A DNA stretch of 64,000 bases from Micromonospora sonchi (GTDB lineage Bacteria > Actinomycetota > Actinomycetes > Mycobacteriales > Micromonosporaceae). Shown one piece after another: positions 1 to 7,328 of this stretch (position 1 is the stretch's first letter; every line of letters begins with the position of its first letter). A program made the translations under genes and the position numbers. A model generated the notes under the pieces. The model was not told where the DNA came from and ran no database searches. It saw nothing but the letters and a program-made list of their open reading frames with translations. The DNA lies in assembly GCF_014646235.1 (NCBI RefSeq), contig NZ_BMNB01000016.1:97391-161390 (forward strand), given 5' to 3'.

Positions 1-1
1 C

Positions 2-493
2 CCGGGTCTGTTGCAGAGTGAGGCGTACGCTCGCGCCGTACTACGGCTTGACCCCTGCCTCACCGATGAAGAAGTAGACCGCCGGGTCGCCAGTCGACTT
101 GAACGGCAAGCCGTCCTCACGCGTGAGTCCCCGCCTCGACTTGTGGTTGTCGTTGACGAAGGCGCGATTCGTCGAGTTGGTGACGAGGCCGAGAAGCTGA
201 TGGCCGAGCAGCTGTGCCACGTTTTAGCATGCGCAGAGCGACCCAACATCAGCATTCACGTCATCCCGGCGGACGCTGGCCTCCATGCCGGGCTGTCCGG
301 CCCGCTGTCGTTGGCGCACATGCCAGATGGGAGCTGGATAGGACACCTTGAAAGCCAGCTAGGCGGCGATGTCGTGGAGCGGCCAGCTGACCTGGATACG
401 CTCTTCGAGCGATGGGAGAGCGTCCGGACCGAGGCCCTGCCCCGGAAGCAGTCTCTAGACCTGATCAAGGAAGTGGCGAACCAATGGACTTGA
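2..493 (+). CDS. DUF5753 regulator, C-terminal part (5' end outside window)
   Basis: The reading frame is open at the window edge, so the gene begins upstream and only about 163 residues are visible. The first residues (PGLLQSEAYAR) match the usual opening of the DUF5753 domain, which follows an N-terminal XRE helix-turn-helix in actinobacterial regulators. The conserved middle part (EGAIRR, ISIHVIP, GPLSLAH) and the acidic end (LFERWESVR) are present. The stop overlaps the start of the DUF397 gene by 10 nt, so the two are translationally coupled. Pairs like this occur in the BldB/WhiJ type of developmental control in Streptomyces. The DNA-binding domain is inferred, not seen. Confidence 0.85.
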   Translation, partial: PGLLQSEAYARAVLRLDPCLTDEEVDRRVASRLERQAVLTRESPPRLVVVVDEGAIRRVGDEAEKLMAEQLCHVLACAERPNISIHVIPADAGLHAGLSGPLSLAHMPDGSWIGHLESQLGGDVVERPADLDTLFERWESVRTEALPRKQSLDLIKEVANQWT

Positions 494-675
494 ACGGCGC
501 GCAGTGGCGAAAGGCCACCCGTAGCGGTACCAGCGGTGGTAACTGTGTCGAGGTTGCCGACAACCTTCCCGGCGTGGTCCTCGTCCGGGACACGAAGGAC
601 CGCGATGGCGGAACCCTGACCTTCGGTCCGATGGCATGGAAGGCGTTCGTCGCCCAGGTGGCCGAGCGGGCCTGA
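484..675 (+). CDS. DUF397 domain protein
   Basis: A 63-residue protein that is entirely a DUF397 domain: W8-x-K at the start, the GGNCVEVA motif around residues 18-25, VRDTKDRDGG around 32-41, and W-x-AFV near the end. DUF397 proteins are usually the small partner of an XRE/DUF5753 regulator, as here, where the start lies inside the last codons of that gene. Such pairs are implicated in sporulation and antibiotic control in actinobacteria, possibly with toxin-antitoxin-like behaviour; which role applies here cannot be told. The start codon is fixed by the overlap. Confidence 0.88.
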   Translation: MDLNGAQWRKATRSGTSGGNCVEVADNLPGVVLVRDTKDRDGGTLTFGPMAWKAFVAQVAERA

Positions 676-688
676 CCGAGACGCGCGA

Positions 689-726
689 GAGCGCCCGTCC
701 CCATGCCGGGGCGGGCGCTCCTGTTT
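689..726 (+). terminator. Hairpin after the DUF397 gene
   Basis: A GC-rich stem (gagcgccc paired with gggcgctc, extended by cccc/gggg with one bulge) lies 13 nt after the DUF397 stop and is followed by ctgttt. It fits an intrinsic terminator with a weak T tract, common in high-GC actinobacteria. Confidence 0.65.
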
Positions 727-747
727 ATCTCGGGTCCGTTTCCGTTT

Positions 748-797
748 GGATCTTGGTGCGTTAGCGCCCTCCTGGGGGCGTTCTCGGACCAAGATCC
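748..797. repeat. Long imperfect palindrome
   Basis: Outer arms ggatcttggt (748-757) and accaagatcc (788-797) are exact inverse complements. A second hairpin built on cgccc/gggcg sits inside. The form resembles an intergenic palindrome I recall as common in Micromonospora genomes; it may be a miniature element or a second terminator before cobD. Confidence 0.6.
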
Positions 798-869
798 CTG
801 CTCGCAGAGGGGGCGGCGAGCGGGGGAGGGGCTGGGTGCCGGGGGCGGCAGTAGGCTGGCGGGTCGGGG

Positions 870-1916
870 GTGGTGCGGGTGCGGTACTCGGGTGCGGCGG
901 CCAATGCGGCGGGACTGGTGGCCGGGTACGCGCTGGACGCGGTGCTCGGTGACCCGCGTCGCGGGCATCCGGTTGCCGGCTTCGGGCGGGCTGCTGCCGC
1001 CCTGGAACACCGTCTCTACCGGCCCGATCGGCTCTCCGGGGCCGCCTTCACCGCACTCGCCGTCGGCGGGCCGGTGCTGGTCGGGGCGGCCGCCGCGGTC
1101 GGCACCCGGCGTCGGCCGGTGGCCCGGGCGGTGCTGGTCGCGGCCGGCACCTGGGCGGTACTCGGTGGACGCAGCCTGCGGCACGAAGCGGGTGCTATGG
1201 GCCGGGCACTGCGTGCCGGCGACGTGCCGGCCGCCCGGCAGCGGCTCGGAAATCTCTGCGGGCGGGACCCGTCGGCCCTGGACGAGCCCGAACTGGCCCG
1301 AGCGACCGTCGAGTCGGTCGCGGAGAACACCTCCGATGCCGTGGTCGCCCCGCTGTTCTGGGGTGCGGTCGCCGGGCTGCCGGGTCTGCTCGGCTACCGC
1401 GCGGCGAACACGCTCGACGCGATGGTCGGTCACCGGTCGGCCCGCTACGCGCGCTTCGGCACCCCGGCCGCCCGCCTGGACGACCTGCTCAATCTGGTGC
1501 CGGCGCGACTGACCGGCCTGCTCACCGTCGCCCTGGCACCGGTCGCGCACGGCGACCGGGAGCGGGCCCGGCGGGTGTGGCGGCGGGACCGGGCCGACCA
1601 TCCCAGCCCCAACGCCGGGCAGTGCGAATCGGCGATGGCCGGGGCACTGGGCGTACGGCTGGGCGGGCGCAACGTCTACTTCGGCCGCTCCGAGGTGCGC
1701 CCGTTCCTCGGCGACGGCCCTCGTCCCGAGGCGCGCCACCTGAAACGGGCGGCTCGGCTCTCCGGTGCGGTCGGGCTGGCGGCGCTCGGGCTCGCCGCGA
1801 CGTACCCCCTGACCGTCGGCCGCCTGGCCGGAGCCCTCACCCGCCGCGCCACCCGCGCCGGTGCCGCCGGTGCGGCGAGCCGGCCGGGGGCCGGTGCCGA
1901 GCGGGCGGGGCGCTGA
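870..1916 (+). CDS. cobD: Adenosylcobinamide-phosphate synthase
   Basis: CobD/CbiB attaches the aminopropanol arm (or its phosphate) to adenosylcobyric acid at the membrane. The 348 residues show the family's N-terminal LGDP-x5-P motif (residues 26-34, LGDPRRGHP), the VAENTSDAVVAPLFW block (150-164), and the PNAGQCESAMAGALGVRLGG block at about 246-265, with several hydrophobic segments between. The length is normal. The GTG start was chosen because it opens the conserved region; GTG codons at 873 and 879 are alternatives. The stop precedes the cobQ start by 2 nt, so the two form a cobalamin operon. The last 35 residues are Ala/Arg/Gly-rich and probably disordered. Confidence 0.93.
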   Translation: MVRVRYSGAAANAAGLVAGYALDAVLGDPRRGHPVAGFGRAAAALEHRLYRPDRLSGAAFTALAVGGPVLVGAAAAVGTRRRPVARAVLVAAGTWAVLGGRSLRHEAGAMGRALRAGDVPAARQRLGNLCGRDPSALDEPELARATVESVAENTSDAVVAPLFWGAVAGLPGLLGYRAANTLDAMVGHRSARYARFGTPAARLDDLLNLVPARLTGLLTVALAPVAHGDRERARRVWRRDRADHPSPNAGQCESAMAGALGVRLGGRNVYFGRSEVRPFLGDGPRPEARHLKRAARLSGAVGLAALGLAATYPLTVGRLAGALTRRATRAGAAGAASRPGAGAERAGR

Positions 1917-1918
1917 CG

Positions 1919-3460
1919 GTGACCGGAGGACTGCTGGTCGCCGGGACCACCTCCGACGCCGGCAAGAGCGTGCTCACCGCCGGCATCTGCCGCTGGCTGC
2001 ACCGGCAGGGCGTGAAAGTGGCGCCGTTCAAGGCACAGAACATGTCCAACAACTCCGCCGTCGTCATCGGGCCGGACGGCCGGGGCGGCGAGTTCGGCCG
2101 GGCCCAGGCGATGCAGGCGGCGGCCTGCGGAATCGCCCCGGACCTGCGGTTCAATCCGGTGCTGCTGAAGCCGGGCAGCGACCTGTCCAGCCAGGTCGTG
2201 CTGCTGGGCGAGGCGGTCGACACCATCACCGCCGACACGTTCCGGTCGCTGCGACCCCGGCTCGCCGAGACGGCGTACGCCGCGCTGGCGGAGCTGCGGG
2301 AGGCGTACGACGTGGTGATCTGTGAGGGTGCCGGCAGCCCCGCGGAGATCAACCTGCGCGACGGCGACTACGTGAACATGGGCCTGGCCCGGCAGGCCCG
2401 GTTGCCCACCATCGTGGTGGGCGACATCGACCGGGGCGGCGTTTTCGCCGCCATGTTCGGCACCCTGGCCCTGCTGGACCCGGCCGACCAGGCGCTGCTC
2501 GCCGGCTTCGTGGTCAACAAGTTCCGGGGCGACCGTGGCCTGCTCGCCCCCGGGCTGGAGATGCTGCGCCGGCTCACCGGGCGGCCGACGTACGGGGTGC
2601 TGCCCTGGGCGCTGGACCTGTGGCTGGACGCGGAGGACTCGCTCGCCTACGGGCGGGTGCTCGGCCGCCCGGCCGGCCCGCACGGCACCGAGTGGCTGGA
2701 CGTGGCGGTGGTCCGGTTGCCCCGGATCAGCAACGCCACCGACGTCGAGGCGCTGGCCACCGAGCCCGGGGTGCGGGTGCGGCTCACCGTCGAGCCGGCC
2801 GAGTTGGCCGCCGCCGACCTGGTCGTACTGCCCGGCTCCAAGTCGACCGTGGCCGACCTGGCCTGGCTGCGCGAGACCGGCCTGGCCGACGCGGTCGCCG
2901 CGCACGTGGCGGCGGGTCGGCCGCTGCTGGGCATCTGCGGCGGCTTCCAGATGCTGGCCCGCGCCATCCACGACGAGGTGGAGAGCCGCCGGGGCAGCGT
3001 TCCCGGCCTCGGCCTGCTCCCCATCGAGATCACCTTCGAGCCGCGCAAGACCGTCCGGCCGGCGGTGGGCAGCGTCGCCGCCGATCTCCCGGTCCGCGGT
3101 TACGAGATCCACCACGGGTACGTCTCGGCCGCCGACCCGGAGCTGTCCCCGCTGCTGCGGGATCACCGTGGTGGCGGAGAGGGAGCCGTCCACGGCGTGG
3201 TGCACGGCACGCACTGGCACGGCACCTTCGAGTCCGACGAGTTCCGCCGCTGGTTCCTGACCCGGGTGGCCCGCCTCGCCGGGCGTACCGGATTCCGGGT
3301 CGCGCCGGCCAACTCGTTCGCTGCCGCCCGCGAACGCGCCCTCGACCTGCTCGGTGATCTGGTCGAGGAACACCTGGACACGACGGCGCTGTGGCGGCTG
3401 ATCGAGTCCGGACCCCCCGCCGACCTGCCGTTCGTCCCACCCGGCGCCCCGCCGCGCTGA
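1919..3460 (+). CDS. cobQ: Cobyric acid synthase
   Basis: CobQ amidates adenosylcobyrinic acid a,c-diamide at four side chains using ATP and glutamine. The 513 residues comprise an N-terminal dethiobiotin-synthetase-like ATPase (P-loop TTSDAGKS at 10-17, then the QNMSNNSAVV signature) and a C-terminal class I glutamine amidotransferase with nucleophile Cys340 in LGICGGFQML and the catalytic His near 434 (THWHGTFE). Both halves look intact, unlike the CobB-like protein at 7.3-8.8 kb. The GTG start lies 2 nt after cobD and gives the usual N-terminus. It acts in the cytoplasm, just before the CobD step. Confidence 0.95.
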   Translation: MTGGLLVAGTTSDAGKSVLTAGICRWLHRQGVKVAPFKAQNMSNNSAVVIGPDGRGGEFGRAQAMQAAACGIAPDLRFNPVLLKPGSDLSSQVVLLGEAVDTITADTFRSLRPRLAETAYAALAELREAYDVVICEGAGSPAEINLRDGDYVNMGLARQARLPTIVVGDIDRGGVFAAMFGTLALLDPADQALLAGFVVNKFRGDRGLLAPGLEMLRRLTGRPTYGVLPWALDLWLDAEDSLAYGRVLGRPAGPHGTEWLDVAVVRLPRISNATDVEALATEPGVRVRLTVEPAELAAADLVVLPGSKSTVADLAWLRETGLADAVAAHVAAGRPLLGICGGFQMLARAIHDEVESRRGSVPGLGLLPIEITFEPRKTVRPAVGSVAADLPVRGYEIHHGYVSAADPELSPLLRDHRGGGEGAVHGVVHGTHWHGTFESDEFRRWFLTRVARLAGRTGFRVAPANSFAAARERALDLLGDLVEEHLDTTALWRLIESGPPADLPFVPPGAPPR

Positions 3461-3474
3461 CCCCTGCCGCCCGG

Positions 3475-3891
3475 TCAGTAGCGGACGTCCGCCGGCTGGT
3501 CGGTGAAGGGCAGGCCGGCCGAGCGCCAGGCGTCCACTCCGCCGATCATGTCGGTGGCGCGGTGCAGGCCGAGGGCGCGCAGGCTCGCCGCGGCGAGGCT
3601 GGAGCTGTAGCCCTGGCGGCACACCACCACGATCTCGATGTCGTACCCGGTGGCCTCGGGGATGCGCCAGTCGCTGGCCGGGTCGAGCCGCCACTCCAGC
3701 ACGGTCCGGTCGATCACGATGACGCCGGGCAGGTCACCCTGCTCCCGGCGCTGCGCGTCGGTGCGGGTGTCGATCACCAGTGCACCCCGACCGGCGGCCT
3801 GCACCGTCTCCTGCGGGGTCAACCGGGTCATGCCCGCACGGGCCTGTTCCAGCAACGCCTCGACGCCGGGACTCATCACGGAATGGGACAC
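3475..3891 (-). CDS. Rhodanese-domain protein
   Basis: A single rhodanese domain of 138 residues, convergent with cobQ (14 nt between stops). Cys91 in the active-site loop CRQGYSS is the expected persulfide-forming cysteine, and the DTR (41-43), the central LPGVIVID strand and the C-terminal GGVDAWRSAGLP motif are typical. Such small proteins carry sulfane sulfur in the cytoplasm; the acceptor is unknown. A second ATG at codon 6 would give 133 residues. Nothing ties it to cobalamin except position. Confidence 0.9.
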   Translation of the reverse strand: MSHSVMSPGVEALLEQARAGMTRLTPQETVQAAGRGALVIDTRTDAQRREQGDLPGVIVIDRTVLEWRLDPASDWRIPEATGYDIEIVVVCRQGYSSSLAAASLRALGLHRATDMIGGVDAWRSAGLPFTDQPADVRY

Positions 3892-3963
3892 GACACGATC
3901 ATGCCCGCCCGCCCTCGGACTTGCGCTCCGAAGCGGCGCGGGACAACCCGATCGGTAACGTCG

Positions 3964-4608
3964 GTGCCCGTGGTGGTGACGGTCTTTGAGGCGTACGCCG
4001 GATTGGCGCGTCGGGTGCTGGCCCGGCCGGCGTGGCTGGGGCGTACCCGGTTGGTGGCGGTCGACGGGCCCAGCGGCGCGGGCAAGACGGTCTTCGCCGC
4101 GCGGCTGGCCGACGCCCTTGCCCGCCTTGGCAGTGGCCGGCCGCCGGTGGTGAACACCGACGACCTGCTCGACGGGTGGGACGATCAGCTCACCTTCTGG
4201 CCCCGGCTGGAGGAATCGGTGCTGACGCCGCTACGCGCGGGGCGGGCCGGGGCCTACCACCGGTACAGCTGGGTACGTCGCCGCTTCCTGCCCCGCCCGG
4301 TGCCGGTGCCGGCCGCGCCGGTGCTGATCCTGGAGGGGGTCAGCGTGGCCCGCGCCGCTGTCGGCCCCGAGCTGTCCCTGGCGGTCTTCGTCACCGCCCC
4401 GGCAGCGCTGCGGCTGACCCGGGCGGTGGCGCGCGACGGCCCGTCGATCCTGCCGGAGCTGCGCCGCTGGCACGACGGCGAACGGGCCCACTTCGCCGCC
4501 GACGACACCGAGGCCCGCGCCGACCTGCTGGTCGACGGCGCACCCACACTGCCCCACGACCCCGACCGCTACTACCAGCGGATCGCCCGCCATCCACGGC
4601 CGGCTTGA
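3964..4608 (+). CDS. Uridine kinase-like P-loop protein
   Basis: A P-loop nucleoside kinase-like protein of about 214 residues. It has a Walker A loop (DGPSGAGKT, about residues 30-38), a substrate-binding NTDDLLDGWDD segment, and LILEGVSVAR as the Walker B/Asp region, the order seen in uridine kinase and phosphoribulokinase. A short C-terminal motif (DGAPTLPHDP) is typical of actinobacterial members. Several in-frame GTG codons (3964, 3970, 3973, 3976) could be the start and no clear ribosome site decides, so the N-terminus is uncertain. True substrate specificity cannot be read from the sequence. Confidence 0.78.
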   Translation: MPVVVTVFEAYAGLARRVLARPAWLGRTRLVAVDGPSGAGKTVFAARLADALARLGSGRPPVVNTDDLLDGWDDQLTFWPRLEESVLTPLRAGRAGAYHRYSWVRRRFLPRPVPVPAAPVLILEGVSVARAAVGPELSLAVFVTAPAALRLTRAVARDGPSILPELRRWHDGERAHFAADDTEARADLLVDGAPTLPHDPDRYYQRIARHPRPA

Positions 4609-4660
4609 GAGCCCGGCGGCCGGGCTGCCATCCCGGCGATACCACCCGCTACGGCCGGCA

Positions 4661-4666
4661 TACGAT
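4661..4666 (+). promoter_or_regulatory. -10 box of a leaderless M20 peptidase transcript
   Basis: TACGAT lies 7 nt before the ATG at 4674, with no ribosome-binding sequence between. This spacing puts the transcript start on or next to the start codon. Confidence 0.5.
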
Positions 4667-4673
4667 GCCGGGC

Positions 4674-6035
4674 ATGACCACACCGATCATGACCGAGGCC
4701 GAGCTGCGGGCCGCCGTCGCGCGGGAGTTGCCCGGCGTCCGGGCCGACCTGGAGCGGCTCGTCCGTATTCCCGGCATCGCCTTCGACGGCTTCGACCACG
4801 CGCACGTGGAACGGTCCGCCGAGGCGGTGGCCGAGCTGCTGCGCGGCTGCGGGCTCGACGTGCAGATCGCGCGGGCCGGTGGCCAGCCGGCGGTGATCGG
4901 CCGGAAGGCGGCGCCGCCCGGGGCGCCCACGGTCATGCTCTACGCCCACCATGACGTGCAGCCGGTCGGGGACCGGACGCTGTGGGAGTCCGACCCCTTC
5001 GAGCCGGTCGAGCGGGACGGCCGGCTCTACGGGCGGGGCGCCGCCGACGACAAGGCCGGCATCATGGCGCACGTCGCGGCGCTGCGCGCGTTCGGCGACC
5101 AGCTGCCCGTCGGCGTGGTGGTGTTCGTCGAGGGCGAGGAGGAGTACGGCTCCGACTCGCTGGAGCAGCTGCTGGCCGAGCACCGGGAGGCGATCGCCTC
5201 GGACGTCATCGTGATCGCCGACTCGACCAACTGGGACGTCGGCGTACCGGCCCTGACCACCTCGCTGCGCGGCATCGTCAACTGCTTCGTCGAGGTGCGC
5301 ACCCTGGACCACGCGGTGCACAGCGGCATGTTCGGCGGCCCGGTGCCCGACGCGCTCACCACCCTGGTCCGGCTGCTCGCCACGCTGCACGACGACGCCG
5401 GGAACGTCGCGGTGGCGGGACTGGTCAGCCAAGAGACCGCCAGCGTCGATTACCCCGAGTCCCGGTTCCGCGCCGAGGCCGGGCTGGCCGCGGGCGTACA
5501 GCTGATCGGCACCGGTCGGATCACCGACCGGCTCTGGACCAAGCCGGCGCTGGCCGTGCTCGGCCTCGATGCCCCGGCCACCGCCGAGGCAGCGAACGCC
5601 CTGGTCCCGGCGGCCAAGGCCAAGCTGAGCGTACGGCTGGCGCCGGGTGACGACCCGACCCGGGCGTACGCGGCGCTGCGCGAGCACCTGGAGCGGCACG
5701 CCCCGTGGGGCGCGGAGGTGACCGTCACCTTCGAGCATGACGGCGCTCCGTGCGTCATCGACGCGACCGGACCGATGTTCGACGCGGCCCGGTCGGCCTT
5801 CCGCACCGCCTGGGAGGGCACCGACCCGGTGGACATCGGTGTCGGTGGTTCCATCCCGTTCATCGCCACGTTCCAGGAGATGTTCCCCCGGGCGGCGATC
5901 CTGGTGACCGGGGTGGAGGACCCGCACGCCCGGGCGCACGGGCCGAACGAGAGCCTGCACCTGGGCGAGTTCGCCAAGGTCTGCCTGGCCGAGGCGTTGC
6001 TGCTGGCGAAGGTGGCCGCGGCGGGGCGCGGCTGA
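4674..6035 (+). CDS. M20 family metallodipeptidase
   Basis: A 453-residue di-zinc peptidase/deacylase of the M20 family. Metal ligands and catalytic residues are visible: H92/D94 in YAHHDVQPVG, D125 in GRGAADDKAG, the Glu cluster in EGEEEYGS (153-160), and D-S-T-N after it. The dimerisation/lid domain carries HSGMFGG. Family members cleave dipeptides or N-acyl amino acids in the cytoplasm; the PepV/ArgE-like substrate is unknown. The ATG at 4674 was preferred over 4665 because TACGAT sits 7 nt upstream, suggesting a leaderless message. It stands alone between the kinase-like gene and a small ORF. Confidence 0.9.
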   Translation: MTTPIMTEAELRAAVARELPGVRADLERLVRIPGIAFDGFDHAHVERSAEAVAELLRGCGLDVQIARAGGQPAVIGRKAAPPGAPTVMLYAHHDVQPVGDRTLWESDPFEPVERDGRLYGRGAADDKAGIMAHVAALRAFGDQLPVGVVVFVEGEEEYGSDSLEQLLAEHREAIASDVIVIADSTNWDVGVPALTTSLRGIVNCFVEVRTLDHAVHSGMFGGPVPDALTTLVRLLATLHDDAGNVAVAGLVSQETASVDYPESRFRAEAGLAAGVQLIGTGRITDRLWTKPALAVLGLDAPATAEAANALVPAAKAKLSVRLAPGDDPTRAYAALREHLERHAPWGAEVTVTFEHDGAPCVIDATGPMFDAARSAFRTAWEGTDPVDIGVGGSIPFIATFQEMFPRAAILVTGVEDPHARAHGPNESLHLGEFAKVCLAEALLLAKVAAAGRG

Positions 6036-6085
6036 GCTGGGGGTTTTCGGCGTGTCGGGCGGGGGGCTGTTGTAGCCTTTCGAAC

Positions 6086-6292
6086 ATGCGTACGAATGAG
6101 GTGATGGCCCGTCTGGAGGCCGCCGTCAACGCACTGGGGGACGTCGATGTCTCCGCGTGGCCCGAGGACACGCTCAAGGAACGGCTCGGTGAGCTGTCCG
6201 CCGCCCTGGTCGCCCTGGACACGTCGCTGTCCCGCATCGCCGAGGGGGTCCGTGCCCGTGGCCTGCGCGTCGAAGAACCGGTGCCGGTCTGA
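6086..6292 (+). CDS. Small helical protein, unknown function
   Basis: A 68-residue acidic protein predicted to be two helices (NEVMARLEAAVNAL and LKERLGELSAALVALDTSLSRIAEGV). The pattern resembles the first helices of DUF222/HNH proteins, but no nuclease part follows, and the similarity may only reflect coiled-coil composition. TAGCCT at 6073-6078 lies 7 nt before the ATG, a leaderless arrangement, which supports this start. Codon use matches neighbours, so it is probably real. No function is proposed. Confidence 0.65.
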   Translation: MRTNEVMARLEAAVNALGDVDVSAWPEDTLKERLGELSAALVALDTSLSRIAEGVRARGLRVEEPVPV

Positions 6293-6312
6293 CCCCCCGG
6301 CCCGGCCCGCGG

Positions 6313-6369
6313 GTTAAAAGGGGGCCCCTCCTATACACGAGGCGTTAAGAGGGGGCCCTTCCTTACACC
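6313..6369. repeat. Repeat family R1, copy A
   Basis: Two similar halves (gttaaaagggggcccctcct and gttaagagggggcccttcct), each with a self-complementary GGGCCC core, separated by tatacacgaggc-type spacer. Matching copies are at 13793-13844 (opposite orientation) and 28122-28176. Here it lies between the 68-residue ORF and the SURF1 gene and supplies the SURF1 stop codon (6363-6365). Confidence 0.85.
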
Positions 6370-7166
6370 GGGTCGGCGGCGCGGTCGCGGGGGCGGTCGT
6401 CGGTCACGCCGGCCAGGCGGCGGGCTTCGCGGCGGGCGACCCAGCCGTAGCCGAAGAGGGTCATCGCGGCGAAGATCCACCACTGGACGACGTAGCCGAG
6501 GTTCTGCCAGTTGTTGGCGTGCCCGATCGGCACCGCCTTGAACACCGGGTCGGCGGCCGGGGTCTGCTCGTCGAGCAGCAGGTAGGCCCCGTGCACCGGG
6601 TACGGCAGTTCCCGGGCGAGGTGGGGCAGGGCGATCCGACGGGTCTCCAAGCGGCCGTCGCGCCGGGTCACCGTGCCGGCGCCGCTCTCGCTCACGCGCA
6701 CCCGCCCCTCGACGGCCACCTCGCCGGCCGGTGCCGCCGGCACCTCCGGCCGCGCCGTCGCCCCACCGGGTGCAGGCGGGATCCAGCCCCGGTTCACCAG
6801 CACGGCGGTGCCGTCGGCCAGCACCAGCGGGGTGACCACCTCGAAGCCGACCCTGGTGTCGACCGTGCGGCCCCGGACCAGGACGACGTGGTCGGTGTCG
6901 TACCGGCCGGTCACGGTGACCCGGGTGAAGGTCCGCTCCTCGGCCGGCGCCGCGCCGACCGTGCCGGGCCCGCCGGTCGGGGCGGGCAACGCGTCGCGCA
7001 GCGGCACCGGCGCCATCCGCAGGCCGGCGTCGATGCGTTCGTTGACCGCCGTACGGCCGTGGTAGCGGTCCAGCTGCCAGTTGCCGAGCAGCACCATCAC
7101 CGTGGCGGCGACCAGGGTCAGCGCGAGGATGCCCAGCCAGCGCGGCGTCAGCAGGAACCGGTACAC
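6363..7166 (-). CDS. SURF1 family cytochrome oxidase biogenesis protein
   Basis: A 267-residue membrane protein with one N-terminal transmembrane segment (about 11-28, ending GNWQLDRYHGR, the family signature), a large extracytoplasmic domain with GWIPP, and a second membrane segment near the end (YVVQWWIFAAMTLFGYGW), as in Surf1/Shy1. These proteins assist assembly of aa3-type cytochrome c oxidase. The GTG start is supported by TAGCCT 6 nt upstream (7173-7178, minus strand). The TAA stop falls at the edge of repeat R1, so the last codons may have been set by the repeat. A CtaJ-like oxidase subunit is encoded at 41.7 kb, not nearby. Confidence 0.9.
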   Translation of the reverse strand: MYRFLLTPRWLGILALTLVAATVMVLLGNWQLDRYHGRTAVNERIDAGLRMAPVPLRDALPAPTGGPGTVGAAPAEERTFTRVTVTGRYDTDHVVLVRGRTVDTRVGFEVVTPLVLADGTAVLVNRGWIPPAPGGATARPEVPAAPAGEVAVEGRVRVSESGAGTVTRRDGRLETRRIALPHLARELPYPVHGAYLLLDEQTPAADPVFKAVPIGHANNWQNLGYVVQWWIFAAMTLFGYGWVARREARRLAGVTDDRPRDRAADPV

Positions 7167-7172
7167 ACCCCG

Positions 7173-7178
7173 AGGCTA
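7173..7178 (-). promoter_or_regulatory. -10 box of a leaderless SURF1 transcript
   Basis: On the minus strand TAGCCT lies 6 nt before the GTG start, with no ribosome-binding sequence. Confidence 0.5.
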
Positions 7179-7328
7179 CCGCTATGGCCGTCGCCACCGG
7201 GCCGGGCGGTCGCGCGTCGGGTATGGGAGGGGTACCGGGCGGCGTGGACGCGTCGCGGGGGTCGGCTATCGTCACGCGGGCGGAGCGCGCCGACGGTCGG
7301 CACGCCGTCCGCTCGCGAGGAGTCGATG

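Noticed and set aside
465..1739. Long minus-strand frame opposite cobD (and similar frames opposite cobQ, pepN, ettA and others)
   Set aside because: They mirror well-supported genes in very GC-rich DNA, are full of Arg, Gly, Pro and His, and have no recognisable motif.
3391..3963. N-terminal extension of the kinase-like protein
   Set aside because: The open frame runs back over the rhodanese gene on the other strand and has no kinase motifs before residue 3964.
7167..7328. Cobalamin riboswitch before the CobB-like gene
   Set aside because: No B12-box-like segment or conserved helices were seen here, nor upstream of cobD or cobC.
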